A stretch of 64,000 nucleotides of DNA from Knoxdaviesia capensis. Its lineage: Eukaryota; Ascomycota; Sordariomycetes; Microascales; Gondwanamycetaceae. Below, in pieces: positions 46,901 to 59,640 of the stretch. The DNA lies in assembly GCA_001510575.1 (NCBI GenBank), contig LNGK01000010.1, forward strand, positions 1,899,111-1,963,110. Reading direction: 5' to 3'. How positions within the stretch are numbered: position 1 is the first letter of the stretch; the number at the start of each line of letters is the position of its first letter. Below the pieces are notes generated by a model. It did no database searches. It was not told the origin of the DNA and worked only from the letters and a program-made list of their open reading frames with translations. The position numbers and the translations under genes were made by a program.

Positions 46901-49900
46901 AGTTCCAGACTCCTGGGAGGTACCACCAAGTCTGTTTTGGGGGTGTTATGGTGGATTGCAGCACATACGTTTCCTTACCACCACGGAGAGATCTGTACAG
47001 TACTTTGCTAAGTCTAAAACCACAGCCAAAGTTTCTAGAACCACTTGTACCTGTTTGGATCTCTCCCCTTCCGTGTCCTTGTCGTATACGCCTCTCTGTC
47101 AAAGAACCCCCCCTAAAATATAGCCGTAGAGCCCTCCGGAACGCGTCCCCGGGGCGTGTTTCGTACGCCTGGCCGGCGGACTTTAGGCGTCACCCCGGTG
47201 TCGTAAGGACGGCCGTCATAAGTCCGCAAAGTCCGCCCTGCCGCGCGGTATGGCAGGTTCTGCTGATATAAGCGGCCAGCCTTATTCTGGGGCCTAAAGT
47301 CGGGTGCTGGGCCTTGTGGGCTTGCGGAGTTTGCCGGCCATAAGTGTGTGTGCATAGTGTGTTGCAGCACATGCACTGTCTCTACTCGAAGACTTGTGTG
47401 AGGTAGACAGTGCGCTGACAGTGCGGCGGAGTTTGAGAGCTGACATAAGTTATTCGCCGTTCAATGCTCTTTTGGATCGCCCGGTTCCTGCCCTGTCCAT
47501 GTCTGTGACCATGCTAGCTTAACTGACGGACGGGTGTAAGAATGCAACTCTACGGACATTTTGAGCAAATGTGCATCCGATTCCGTTCGTCGATTTGCGT
47601 GTTAGTCCAAGGAAGCCCAGGTAAGAGCTTGACTTCTTGTTCATATATGCGGTCAACGGCGAAACTGTTCGCTGTTCAGAGTTACATGCCTCTCTCCTGC
47701 AAGTTAATGCTTGGCCGCGACTGCTGGTCCGAATACGAACAAGCATGCTCTACACAAGCCTGGGGTCGGGACGATGAGGGCTAGACAGAGGCTGGGAAGG
47801 AGGGACCGGCGTATGCCATGTTGACCCCTCGCACTGCACCTTCCTCCGAGGTCCATGAGTAGTGTTCCTGCTCTTGCCTGTTGTGGTGGTTGCATGAACA
47901 GGCCAGACGCACGGGAAAAGTGCGCACTTGCCCAAACGTTTTGCCCCAGTGTGCCTCGATAGATGAATAGGGTTAAAGAACCCCCGATATGCATCTAAGG
48001 AGGAGATGCTGACGGCTGGCCACACACATTTGCACACGGTGAGACGGCACAGAAGCGAGTCAATCTTGGTTGAGCAAATGAAGCTCTGTAAAGGCCCATC
48101 TGTCCAACTCAACATATCACCGTCAACGGCAAATCTCCACCACCCACCACACCAAGACCCTTATTTTGCTCCTTTGTTGCATTCGCGGATCCTACATGGA
48201 AATCCTTCCTTCTCCACCCCACACTCGCTAACCGCGCTTTTCCAGAATCAGTCCGCCCCCATCGAGAATCATCAGGCGCAGCTTCACGCCCGTCCGTCTC
48301 CAAATCCGCTTTTCGCCCAAACGGTGGTATTGAAGCTTAATATGCCAAGTCCCAGCATATCTCGTCTATCATATCATCGTATCTTCTCCCCATAAACCTA
48401 CTGCTCCAAGGCACTCCAAACCAACGCGCACTGTTACGGCATCTTCGATGGTTCAGATCCGTATGTCTTGCGTTTACAACTGTCTGCCTATTTCAATCTC
48501 TCTGGCACACGTTCCAACATGGCAAGGAAGGAATCTTTAGACTGACTGTTGCATCAGGGTCTCCAGCTCCCTGGTTATATTGTGTTAATTTTTAATTTTT
48601 CTTGCAATTTGGGGAATTATTCCTACGGCTTCGTTTAGTGTTTACGGACGAGCTCGCCGGACCGGCGAAGTTCTTCCGATGTCCGTGTTTGTCAGACCAG
48701 TCTAACTTCGTATCGACTTTTGCCCGAGTAGTCGATCTACCACATAGTTGAGCATCTCGTTCGTTCCCCAGGCTCCTTTCTCCAGACACCGGCTTCCCGT
48801 CTTCAGTCAATGCTATCTCCGGATCCCCGATAAACTACGTGCCCAAGAATGCGGGCCCCATCTCACTCGACATCGTTCGGCGTATCGTGGTCTTTGGACC
48901 CCGTTACCTCCGGTTAACCTACGATCTTAGTTCCTTCCACTCCCCGCCTTCCATCACCCATACGGAGACAACACGGCGTTAAGAGACGAGCTCAAATTTG
49001 ACTTTGACACCAACAAGACTTCGGTCGTGCGGCTTTGGATTGCAAACCCGCCCGCTATCTTCGAGGCCAACATCGCCGAGAGAGATCTCTAGGCTTGACT
49101 GGGCTGATCTGACAGGCCCTGCATGGCTGACAACCGGATTTTCAGCCCTGTTACACTCGTTTGTTGAAAGTGCTGACATCGCATAACAGCATAACATGGC
49201 CGGTCAGTGGACAGTGGCAGAAGGATCGCATTGCCCACTGGGAACCGGTAGCCCTTCTTATATTGCTGACCCGAAATCTCCTTTTGGGTCTTTTTCCCGG
49301 AAGATGCCACCTTTTTCTTCCTAGAATTGCCGCGTTATTCTGGATCCCAGATGATCGACATCAAGCCTTCCTTCCAAATTTAATCCAACGCTCAAGTCTT
49401 AGGTGAGCCGACCATTTCGCAAAAGTGCTAACAGTGCTGTTTCTCGTCTGACACCATCGTCTAAAACGGTGGGTGACGGTTGGCTAATATCCACCGTCGC
49501 GCTGTATCACCCTGGCCGTCTGCAATATTCAGGACGCGAACGAATATAACACGAATAACCAGCCACCAGTCCTTCATTGGCGAGCACTTCCTGTTGCCAA
49601 GTCTGATTCTCTATGCTTTCTCCCAACAACAGTGATGACTGCCTGCCGCGAGAGGGGTCATAGCTCCCCTTTCCAAAGAACCGATGGTGGCCATCGCCTG
49701 ACACGGCAAGAGGTCGGACACGAATCGATGCACAAGAACAGGCACTGACTTACACAAACGTGTCCATGAAACCTACATAAAGGGGCTCGTCAATGACCTG
49801 GCGGCAACACGGCCCCAATCGCCAGCTCTCGTTAGCCCGCCATATCGTGCGCTTTGAGCGAACACCAAACACAAGGTCCATGTTGCACTGAGTTGCACCC

Positions 49901-52700
49901 AGTCACGGGTATGCTGTGCACCTGATGGCCGCACACGCACCTGGTGAACCGAACGCCACATCGCACACAGAAAGAGGGTTCACCGCCGCGGGACGTGTTC
50001 CCCGTGGCATTCGGGACGCCACCTTGTGCGCGTTGTACAGAGAGAGAACGCGAGAGGAGCACCAGACACTTCTCCTGGTGCAAGCGCAACCTTGATTCTA
50101 ATGCTTTTGCTTGTTGTGTCCCTGCATTCTGTGTTCCTTGTTTGTCTCTATTTTAAGATACCCCCCCACCTGGGTTCGTGGCCGTCTTACTCTTGGTGTG
50201 GCAGGGCAGCTAGCAAGTGGACCCTCGATGAGTCTCATTGCCCCGATCTGTATAATACCTATCCTCGTTGAAACCCCTTCGAACGGTGGAGTGCTGGCAG
50301 CTACCATTCTGTGTCTTCCCCCCGGGCATTGCAAGCACATTGGCTTATGATGCTGTGTCATCTGGTATTGGATGATACGGCCTCCTGCTCGCTTACGCCC
50401 GACGCCATTCTTCGCACAGGTCGCCGACCTGGCACTCTCGGGAGCGCTGTGGAATCCCCGAACATCTCGTATGCGGCGTGGCTGGCCGCGGCACTTCGTC
50501 CCCGTCTAGGGCGTGTTGCTTCTGAGATGGAAGCTGATGCGAACTGAAGTATTGTGGCATCGCTCCCATTGGTTTTGTGCATTCCGACAGAAGTCGACAA
50601 GACCTTGACGATTCATATCACTCCAGTTGCTCTTATCCCCATTTGCCAGCCGTGGTAGAGTGAGCCGGAGTGAAATAGGCGATGGGAGACCACACCAACC
50701 TTCGGCTATCTGCGACGCGGTGAACCTTTCCTCTCTTTTTGTTCCGTCCGATGCAAGCAAACGCCAGCTTGCATCACAGGGTGGCAAGAATTCCAGTTGC
50801 GTCGGCGTGTTTGCTCGCGGCTGCCACGAAGTCCCCGTCCCACGCGACCTCGATGCGCCCTTTTTTAGCCTTGTCCCTGCAGTGCCGAACGGTCCCTGGT
50901 TGTGATACCCAACAGTTGAACAGGCTTTGAGGTATGAACACCAGCATATGCCAACGCAGGAGAACACCTCTCACGAAGCATGTGGCCCCAGGGCTCCCGA
51001 TACCGAGGCAATCCCCGTGGTCCGTGTTGGCCACGGTGCCACCGAGAAACGGTGACGGTCGCATATCTCAACTATTCATGTGCCTGAAGGAGCCAGCGTT
51101 TGTGGCATGGCCGCGGCCGACCGCGTGGCTCCTTGCTTGGTGGGCGTTTTGTGTGCAGACACGCGGACATATGTCATCGGTTTCAGGGGACGAAGGAAAC
51201 CGGCCGATGGCAGAGACAACAGCAGGGCAGGATGGCCCATTTTGGGTATTCTGGAATCCAGCGTGAGCATCCCCCGTGGGCATGCTAAATGGACGAGAGG
51301 ACACAAGGGTGTTCATGAAGACAGAGGATGTTTCTCCGCGAGCTCCCTTGGGTCCAGACTCCCTTCACGACGTGAAAAGAAAATCTTGGTCGGGTCGTGG
51401 TTGTTCTCAGGGGTGTGCCATTTTTAGACGCAGGCCCATTCCTCCTCTTCGTGGGACAACTCACCTGGACGAAGAGGCCCCGTTTGTGTGACTTTCGGCT
51501 GTGTAACGGTACAGTTTGGTCCTGGAAGTCTAGGTTTTGGAGTACACACATGTGCTCATGGAATCAAACCACTTCTGAGCGGAAGCAAACAGGGTGCGGG
51601 GGGAGTCGTCAGCGATTGATCGGTGGCCGATAATCATGTGCAGCCAATGGAGCTGGCGGCGTCGGACCGCGTGGTTCGAGGTAAGTATCTGGGGCTGTTT
51701 GTTTCCCTGTCGGTGATGCGGTCGCGAGGTTCATGCCCCTTCGGGCTCGAACTCGGTCTGCCTCTCTCTTGTGTACGGCCTTCTGGGTGGCTCCCAGCCA
51801 GACTTTGGTGGTTGTGCTTCCTGATTCACGGCACACTGGAGGACAGCCATCTTGTGCATGAACTCCCCGACAACCAACCACCCATGATGAGTCTCCGTCT
51901 ACGTGGCTATTGAACGGGCGGCCAACACTCTGGCCGTGAAAACTCCACGCATGCCGGTATCCGCGACAATAGCCCACCCGACATCCCCCGGCACATGCAT
52001 CCTGGCCATGGCGTTTGAGTCCATGACGCTGAATATGTCGTGATACCGCGGGCGGTTCTGTTGTCAGGATTGGTAAGAGGTTTGAATACCGAAGCCGCGA
52101 GCCACCCCGGCTTCACCTCGCGAAGCAAGAGGTTGTGTTTGCGAGCCCCACCACTCTTCTTTTCTTGCATGCTCGCGCTCTCGCGCTCTCAGACTCTCGC
52201 GCTATGCTCAGTCAGTCGGTTGCGTGTCTGCTATTGGGTCGGCGTCGACAAAAACCTTTGCGTGCAGATAACGCCTTTTTAGCTCCGGGGCCACGGTCTG
52301 GGAGGCTTTCTGAGGAGCGGCAGGAAGCGAGGGTGCGCGCGGAGCAGTGCACGGAGGCCTGAAGCGTTCCAGCAAACCAGAGAGTCCCGAAGCATATCTG
52401 GGATCCCAGTGGGTTGGTTTTCCTCCGCGCTCGAGAACGAGCGCCAGGACCATGGCCAGTCAGCGAAGCTGCATAAGCGAGGAGGGGGGGAGGGGGGCAA
52501 TTCCCAGAGCAAGAAGGTCGCAGAAGCGACGACGCTGGCGAGCGAGTATATTGGGTTGTGCGTCTGGACGCATGCCTTCCTTCTGCAGGCACTACCGAGA
52601 GAGGAACCAAGCACCAGAGCTTTGCACGCAGAGACAGGCTGTTGGGTCGTGGGTGGTCGGGTGTAAGGGCGTGCCACCAGGCCCAAAATGGCCAGCTCCT
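46901..52700. other. Gene-poor region, part 1; no convincing gene
   Basis: Almost 6 kb of medium-GC sequence with many short overlapping open stretches on both strands and none with a family motif. A GC-rich block at 47110-47350 contains GACTTTAGGC near 47180 and its inverse GCCTAAAGTC near 47290. The stretch 48830-49110 has protein-like segments in two frames (see the separate entry). From 49.9 to 52.7 kb I see nothing more than compositionally mixed sequence. Confidence 0.5.
48960..49092 (+). pseudogene. Possible eroded coding fragment, unrecognised
   Basis: A stretch of about 50 codons closed by TAG at 49090-49092 reads like protein, with a mix of acidic, hydrophobic and Asn residues (ALRDELKFDFDTNK, VVRLWIANPPAIFEANIAE). 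Just upstream (48810-48890) another frame reads NAISGSPINYVPKNAGPISL. Stops and frame changes separate them and no splice model joins them well. It may be a gene relic, part of an intron-rich gene or chance. Confidence 0.2.
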
Positions 52701-52720
52701 CGTAGTTGTTGTGCTAGTGC

Positions 52721-52724
52721 TGTG

Positions 52725-52764
<40 letters not shown>
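52721..52764. repeat. GT dinucleotide microsatellite
   Basis: About 44 nt of GT repeat with one CG interruption. Confidence 0.95.
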
Positions 52765-52765
<1 letters not shown>

Positions 52766-53559
52766 ACGGAGGGCAAACATTCCCCCAGCTACATGTGTGA
52801 CGTGCGTGCTGTGCTGGATGGGGTTAAACCGCCCTATACTCATTTCAACCAAGCAGTTTCGATCCTGGTATCTGGGAGCACACACCGGCGACCGTGCCCA
52901 CAGGAAGGAAACCAACCTAGGCAAAGGCAGAAATTCACGCAACCTCTCTTGGTCTTGAGAGGTGCAGCACGCAAGCACGGGCCATGGAGAGCAACACACA
53001 TCGCACTGGAATGCTGAGAAGAGGGCCACAAAAAAGGAAGAAAAGAGGATCATGCAACAAGCAGATGCATGTGCATGTGCCGTGGCCGTGGGTTGACTGG
53101 CATGTGAGGGACGTCGCTGGTGGCGGGAATCGGGTGTGCGGGTGTGGGTGTGGGCGTGGTTCTGGGTGGGCTAGTTGGGCTGGATGAGGTCTGAAGTGAC
53201 AGGTTCACCACCGCCAGCGAGACTCAACATGGCCGTTGAACCAGAACAACACCACCAAAACGTCACGGGCCCCCCCCCCTCCATTGTGCCATCGCGCCAT
53301 CTCTCTATTGTGCTGGGAAAAAACTTGGGTGATTTACGCTTCGAGCCTGGCGCGCATTCCAGCCGCATCGCTCGCCGTCGGGAAAGCCAGTGTGATGGGC
53401 GGGGGCGGGTATCGACGGAGGAGGCTACGGAGGCCCCAAAGCTAACACAAGTATTTTTTTATTTTATCTTTTGGCGAGGGGGAGAGGGGGGGGCCACGAG
53501 GAGCGCGCGGAAAGCTGGAGATGGGGAGCCTGTGGATGTTAGTGCGTTGAGAGCGGCGA

Positions 53560-53561
53560 AA

Positions 53562-53593
<32 letters not shown>

Positions 53594-53594
53594 A
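53560..53594. repeat. AAAAT pentanucleotide repeat
   Basis: Tandem AAAAT/AAATA units, about 35 nt. Confidence 0.9.
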
Positions 53595-55554
53595 GGGCGA
53601 CCACAGATTGATTAACAAACAATGTCAGTTAGGCTATTGTTAGGAGCTGTTTTGTTGTTGCTGCGATGATAGCCACACTCGGGGAACACTGCCAAACCGA
53701 CGAGACTAAAGCCCGCCAAAAAAAAAAGGACAAGTCGACCGATTGGACGACACTTGACGCCATGAGGTCAGTCAAAGGACCCCCCAACTCGGAAGCTGCC
53801 TAGCTGTTCTATCGGCCCGTCACTGGGAACCTCGGGGGTGGGGCGCCAAAGCAGAATTTAATCGGAGCCGGAGGCCCCGCTGCACCGCCGGGGGCAACTG
53901 CGATGACCGTTTAGTGTCGGGTAGGGGGTGTCTTTTTCTTTTTTTTTTTTTCTTTTTTTTTTCTTAGAGGTGCCCGCCCTCGTTATTTCTGGGTTTGGTT
54001 TAGGTGTATTTCGGGAGAGCAAGTGACCGCGTGTAGCTTGGACGCAAACGATGGCGGGTGGTTTTGGTGTTGTGGCTGGAGGCGATGGCCCACGTTTTCC
54101 TGTTCCTAGGAACAGCAGCAGGTCCAGGAACTTGACCTGCCAGAAAATTTACAAGCCGTGGCTGTTGGGTAGGGACCCCCTCAGGTCTCTCACAGGCACA
54201 ACAAGAACCGGAGAGTCCAGGTTGCTGGGGGACCTCTATCGACACTGGGTGGATCGTGGGCGCACAAGACACCGCACGGCAGCAGATGAATGGCACGATG
54301 TTGACGAGAAAGAAAGGACGCTGTCTGGCTCTCTGGGGTGTCTTCCCATCCCTCCGACATCTCGGGAAGGCGAATCTCGATTCGGAGGTAGTCTGGCCAC
54401 ATTGGAGGAACCTCTTCGCTCGAGGGTCAGCCTCGCCTTGGGGCTGCGACATGCACAATACACCATGGCGTAGCCAACCGCGCGAACCGCACAGACGTGG
54501 ACCAAAACAGCCTCTGTTCGGGGCTTCGCGCAGCTGTTCAAGCTTCCCCGGAGATGCACGTCTCTGTCGTCTCTGCCCCTGGGCCACTAGGCTCAGCGAC
54601 GGGCTGGGTGATCACTGATCATCGGCCTAGGAGGGGCCCGGCGTATTTCTCCGTTCGGCGGAAGTGTCGCCGCTGGAATGACCGGTGGACATACTACACT
54701 TAGGGGCTATTTTTTTGGGTTGTTCATCCATTTGCACCGCACTTTGACACATGCTGATGAATCTCCGGGCGAAGTTTAAACCCGGGCAAGATAACATAGA
54801 CACGGCCGGACAAAGAACCTTAGCTGCGATCGCCCATCATCCATCTCATCATCAGTGGCAACCTTGCTTTTCTGTTTCTTGGGTCTGTTAGTTTGGCATT
54901 CCAGAGACAGACCGATACACCCCTCCCTTTTTTTTTTTCTTGTTTCTCTCTTTCGTTGCTTTTTTTCCCCTGCGAGACACGTCGTGCTTGGCTGTGCAGA
55001 AACAATGCCGAGTGCCACGCCGAAGGACTGACTACCAGGCTAGGGAATGCTGCGAAAGGGGCTTGCTTTTTGGGGGGGGGGCTTTTCGTTTCTTTTTTCG
55101 GTTTCTTCTCTTCTGATCCTTTTGACAAGGGCCACGGGATACAGAGGGGGAAAAACCCCCCCAAAAAAACTAGGCTGGGTGAGACAGTGTTTGCCATGTT
55201 CGGGCACATTCGTGGGATGGCACATGCAGAGCAAGAAGTACCCTAACCCCAAACAACCAGCGAGCGTCTAGGTAAAGCGGTCTCCCGCTTGCGGAGGCGT
55301 TCTCTCGTGAGAGAGTGAAGCTACCACTCAAACATCCGTGGTCGATGTGGACATTTACGTAGAGATGAGCACTATATCGACTTGCTCGCTCCCTTCATCA
55401 GTCACCGAGGAGGCAGATCTCCGCCCCACGATGGATGATCGCCGCGCTTCTCCCAGGGTCTGAGCTGAACGACGGCGATCTGCCGTCTCCGATTGGACGG
55501 GCCCCAGCGACGTACGCTCTCAGCAGGTGGGAGTGCAAAAGACCCTCTTCCCAT

Positions 55555-55591
55555 TCTCTCTCTCTCTGTGTGTGTGTGTGTGTGTGTGTGT
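55555..55591. repeat. CT then GT compound microsatellite
   Basis: A CT run passes directly into a GT run. Confidence 0.9.
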
Positions 55592-56792
55592 CGGCGCGTA
55601 TGCATTCGGGAGCGTGCCAGCTGGTGTGTCCAGAACGAGACCAACATCCGACATGCAGCCTCCAGATCCGGCTGGTGTGTGCACGAAAAAGCAACAAAAG
55701 AACAAAAGAACCCCCCCGAGAGAGCTTCCTGGTGGTCAAGTTACATACACGACAGGCCCCATGTAACCACCAGAAATCAGAGCTGCAACGTTCTCGCTGG
55801 GGCCAGACTCGGGCGTTCTGGCCTGGAGAGTTAGGTCTGTCAACGCATGTTGCATACACAAGAGGGGCGTCAGGCATGCATGCGTTTGTTTGCATGCCAG
55901 CACGGCAAGCCTGACCGCCACAGATAGCAATAGCACAGGGCCGGCCTGTCTGGAACCACATCGCTGTCTCCCCCTTCGAACCTCTGATCTTCCAAGGTCC
56001 CCTTTTCAACTATTCCGGAGAGAGAACAGCTAGCAAGTAGCCCAACGGGGGTCCTCACAGCAAGAGAGAGAAATGAAAGTCCGCGGGAGGAAATTCGTAG
56101 CAGTACTGCGCTGAAGTGCTGTAAGCAACGCCGCAGATCTCGGCTTGCAAAGGGGCCCCTTGGCACCGGTAGTGGCCGCCATTGGCTGGGCTGGCTGGCC
56201 GAGGTGATGTGCAAGAGCATGCATGACAGGACGAGACACCGGACAGAGGAGAGAGACCACGCACAGTGGAAGCCACTTTCCTTCTTCCCCCCCCTTGTTC
56301 TCGTTTCTTCTTCCCTTCACGCGGTGGTGTCCTCTCATTCACACATGTTGTTCGAGACGAGACCCCGACTCGGGTGTCGCGTGAAGGCGTGGTGAGATGT
56401 GTCTATGCCGCGGATTTGCTGTAAGAGCCAGCTGGCCGTCCTCCAAATTAGAAAACGGGCCGTCAGCAGCTCTCCGCCTTTTGCATCTCTCTCTCTCTCT
56501 CACACATAATGGGTGGGTGGCAGAACATCTCAGAGTCCCGGCGTAGTTCCCAAGAAGTGGACACGGGAGAAGAGACTGTTGTGGTGTGTGCCGTCTCTCG
56601 CCACAGACCGCCTGAACGGAGAATTGAAACCGCTCCCCTCCACGGAGTCGTGGAAATCACGAGCGGGCATGCAGGGTGTTCGAGGAGAGGAAGACAGACA
56701 AGTAAGAGACACGCCAATTACACACGAGAATAGCGTGTGGGTATGTGGTGCGAGGGCGCGTGGGACAGTGGCCTCGGCGGAACATGCCACGA

Positions 56793-56814
56793 GCACACAC
56801 ACACACACACACAC
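56793..56814. repeat. AC dinucleotide microsatellite
   Basis: About 22 nt of AC repeat. Confidence 0.9.
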
Positions 56815-56961
56815 TCACTCCCACGATGAAAGACCTGCCTGTCTAGGACCACCGAGCCCAAGGGGGTGTCCATCTGCTTCTGGCGAAACACACGGATCGA
56901 GAGCGAGAAGAGCTCTAGTGGACCATGCTCCGGGTGGGTTGGGGCATAGACTGCGGGAGGG

Positions 56962-56981
56962 CGTGTGTGTGTGTGTGTGTC
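56962..56981. repeat. GT dinucleotide microsatellite
   Basis: About 20 nt of GT repeat. Confidence 0.9.
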
Positions 56982-57447
56982 TATCTGCAAAGTTCCTGCT
57001 AAGAATGCTTCGCGCCCCTTCCGAGCCGAGTGCCTTCATTAGGGAGCCAGCCAGCCCGCTACCGTGCTGCTTGCTGCGTGTGTCAGTCGAGGATGACGGT
57101 CTAGCACACACAACGACGCAGCAGCGCAAGAGCAGAGGAGACACACGCGAGGCGGTGGTCAGCAGCGAGGTCTAAGCCAGTGGCTCTTGTGTCTGATAAT
57201 GCGGCAGGAGTGCGGTTCTCTGGCCCCCGGAGCCACATCCGAGGGGCACCGGATTGCAGAGGTGTCGAAGAGAGGACGAGAGAGAGAGGAGAGGGAGGGG
57301 AGGAGGAAATGAGCCTGGGTGGAGTCGGCGGATGAACTCCTCGCTGCGCACACATGAACTGGCATGCAACATGCACGTACATGGATCCCCTCTTCCCCCC
57401 TTCCCCTCGGTCTGATTCAGTGTCTTGTCGTGTCTCGTCTTGCACAT

Positions 57448-57469
57448 TGTGTGTGTGTGTGTGTGTGTG
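57448..57469. repeat. GT dinucleotide microsatellite
   Basis: About 22 nt of GT repeat. Confidence 0.9.
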
Positions 57470-57801
57470 CATTTTTAGAAACGTGAGCAAGAGCGTCCTG
57501 GTCTCAAGAACAGAAGCGCACCTGGCTCGTGTACAGTGTCTGCACTGGCTCCTCGGATCATGTTCCAGATCTGGCGTGTGGATAAAAGGGAAGTCAGTGC
57601 CAGTGTCTTTTCGTGGTGGCTTTGGGGCGGTTCCCTCGCGGGTCTCACTCTCTCGGTCACTGTGCAACTGCACGCGACGCTGGGGGCCTCTATGGACAGG
57701 CTTTAGCTTATGTGAAAGCAGGAAAGCCATATGTTCTGTGGGATGGTGCTCTTTATTTGCGTAGATGGCAAATTGCGTGGTACGAGGAGACTCGATGCAG
57801 G

Positions 57802-57814
57802 CTAGGGTTAGGGT
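57802..57814. repeat. Telomere-like motif CTAGGGTTAGGGT
   Basis: Nearly two TTAGGG units, isolated inside the gene-poor region. A related pair (GGGTTAGTTTAGGGTTAG) lies at 61210-61227. Confidence 0.75.
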
Positions 57815-58086
57815 CCGTGGTGTATATCATACCATCAGTCGAATACACCGACTTAACCGGTTTCTATAATTCCATACGGGTAGTACTTTCGTTATTGGCT
57901 GGTTAATCTGGACCACGTTGTGCCCGTCTTTCCATAGAATATATCACCTCTGTATGGAATCCATCCCGCCACGTTGAGTAGAATGCTTTGGGAGTTACTC
58001 AATCGTGATGCAGACAGGACGTATATTTCCGTCCTTGGCTGCACGGTTCCCAAGACAAGGAAATGCGGAGGTCGCCCAAGAAAATA

Positions 58087-58117
58087 CCACACACACACAA
58101 ACACACACACACACACC
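58087..58117. repeat. AC dinucleotide microsatellite
   Basis: About 30 nt of AC repeat with one AAA interruption. Confidence 0.9.
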
Positions 58118-58532
58118 GTCACGAAAGGAATGACCTACGAAAAGGGTAAATTAAACGCAGACGAATGAGTTGCTATATCGGGATACAGGCATGAACAGCA
58201 CATGTCATCCTGCGGGCACTGGAACGTGACATTGTGCAGACCGGCGGACATCGGCAATATCGACAGCCAGACAGCGCGCCCGTTGTGCAAAATTGCTGGG
58301 CAGAAGACGCAGCAGGGAGAGGCGATGAAGAAGACCTTCCTATCGCAGACGACCCGAGAGACGAGAAATCTATATGCCATGTGAGAAAAGACACTGCATG
58401 AACGCGTATTGCAGTGCCCCAGCACACTAATCGCGGACGCCCCCCCACTCGTATAAGAATAATAGAGTAAGGCCGGGAAAACGCGCACTTGGGATCACGA
58501 TTAATTTACGCGGGCACACCGGAAGTGGCATT

Positions 58533-58560
58533 TGTCTGTCTGTCTGCCTGTCTGTCTGTC
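58533..58560. repeat. TGTC tetranucleotide repeat
   Basis: Seven TGTC-like units with one TGCC variant. Confidence 0.9.
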
Positions 58561-59623
58561 TTGCCCCGTGAGACGGCAGAGGGGAAGAGACGACGCAAAA
58601 CACCGCCGGAAAACGGGCTGGAGGGTTGCACACGCAGCCACACGCACACAAGATCATGAGAAAGGCATATGGCCGTGGGGACCGCTGATATAGGGCTTGC
58701 ACTCCTACACACAACCGGCCGTTTTGCGTTTGTGGTTGGTTCCGTGTCGAGTAGCGAGCCACGCGCGAGGCGAGTTTGGTTCTTTCTCTTGGGGAATTTA
58801 TTATTGGAAGAAGAAGGGGGGGGTGTGTGGGACGGAGAGGGAACGAACGAACTGAGGGCATGAGGAGGAGACTGCGAAGCGAGGACCAAGAACGGAAACA
58901 AGGCCGGCGGCTTGTGTGCTTGGTGCATGAAGGGCTGGACTGGAGAAAGTGAGCGAGGGAAAAAAAAAAAAAAAAAAACGTGGGCTAATGCATGTTGCTT
59001 TTGAAGGAGGGGGATGGCGTTTTGGCATGTCGTAGGTAGTCTCTGTTCTGTTTATGTATTGCATGAATATGCACTGTATAGTATATATGATATATGGCCA
59101 CTTAGTTGCTATTGCTGTTGAACAAATCGTGACGAAGGGCTTTTGCTTTTGACTTTGCCCCCATGGGGACTGGGAATATGCACTGCTACGGTAGCGCCCC
59201 GAAAGCTGGCATCTCTTCACATCCAGTGCATCAGACATAGGGATATTCCACAGTCCTCTCTCGCCCAGCTGGAGAGATATCACACTTTGAGATATCCTGT
59301 GCAGATCTGCTCTGGGCTCGCGATGGACATGTGGAGGTGAGCCACGTCAATCAGAAACTGAACATACTGTACTGTACATGCACGAATGTGAAGGTTTGGC
59401 ATATATTACATTGAACAGAGTGCAACCCACCCACCTGTCCGGAGATACTCCGCTGAGAGAGACCAGCACTATAAAAAAGCAATCAGCAACATGGACCATG
59501 AACAGGCAACGTTGGCCCCCCCGGGAGTTGGCCGTAGAGGCTGCACGCGAACCCAGTTAGAATGAGAGATGAGGTGATTGGCATGGCACGTATTTTTTGC
59601 TTTTCCTGGGATGGTAAGTTATG

Positions 59624-59640
59624 TACTGTACAGTACTGTA
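59624..59640. repeat. TACTGTACAGTACTGTA palindromic element
   Basis: Identical to the 17-mer at 9789-9805, 50 kb away. A related copy, TACTGTACTGTACATG, lies at 59365-59380. Confidence 0.9.

Noticed and set aside
52347..52958. 203-codon open stretch
   Set aside because: Its centre is the GT microsatellite read as Cys-Val repeats; nothing else resembles a protein family.
54000..54587. 195-codon minus-strand open stretch
   Set aside because: No motif, high Arg/Pro/Cys/Ser content as expected from random medium-GC DNA, and an equally open frame on the opposite strand.
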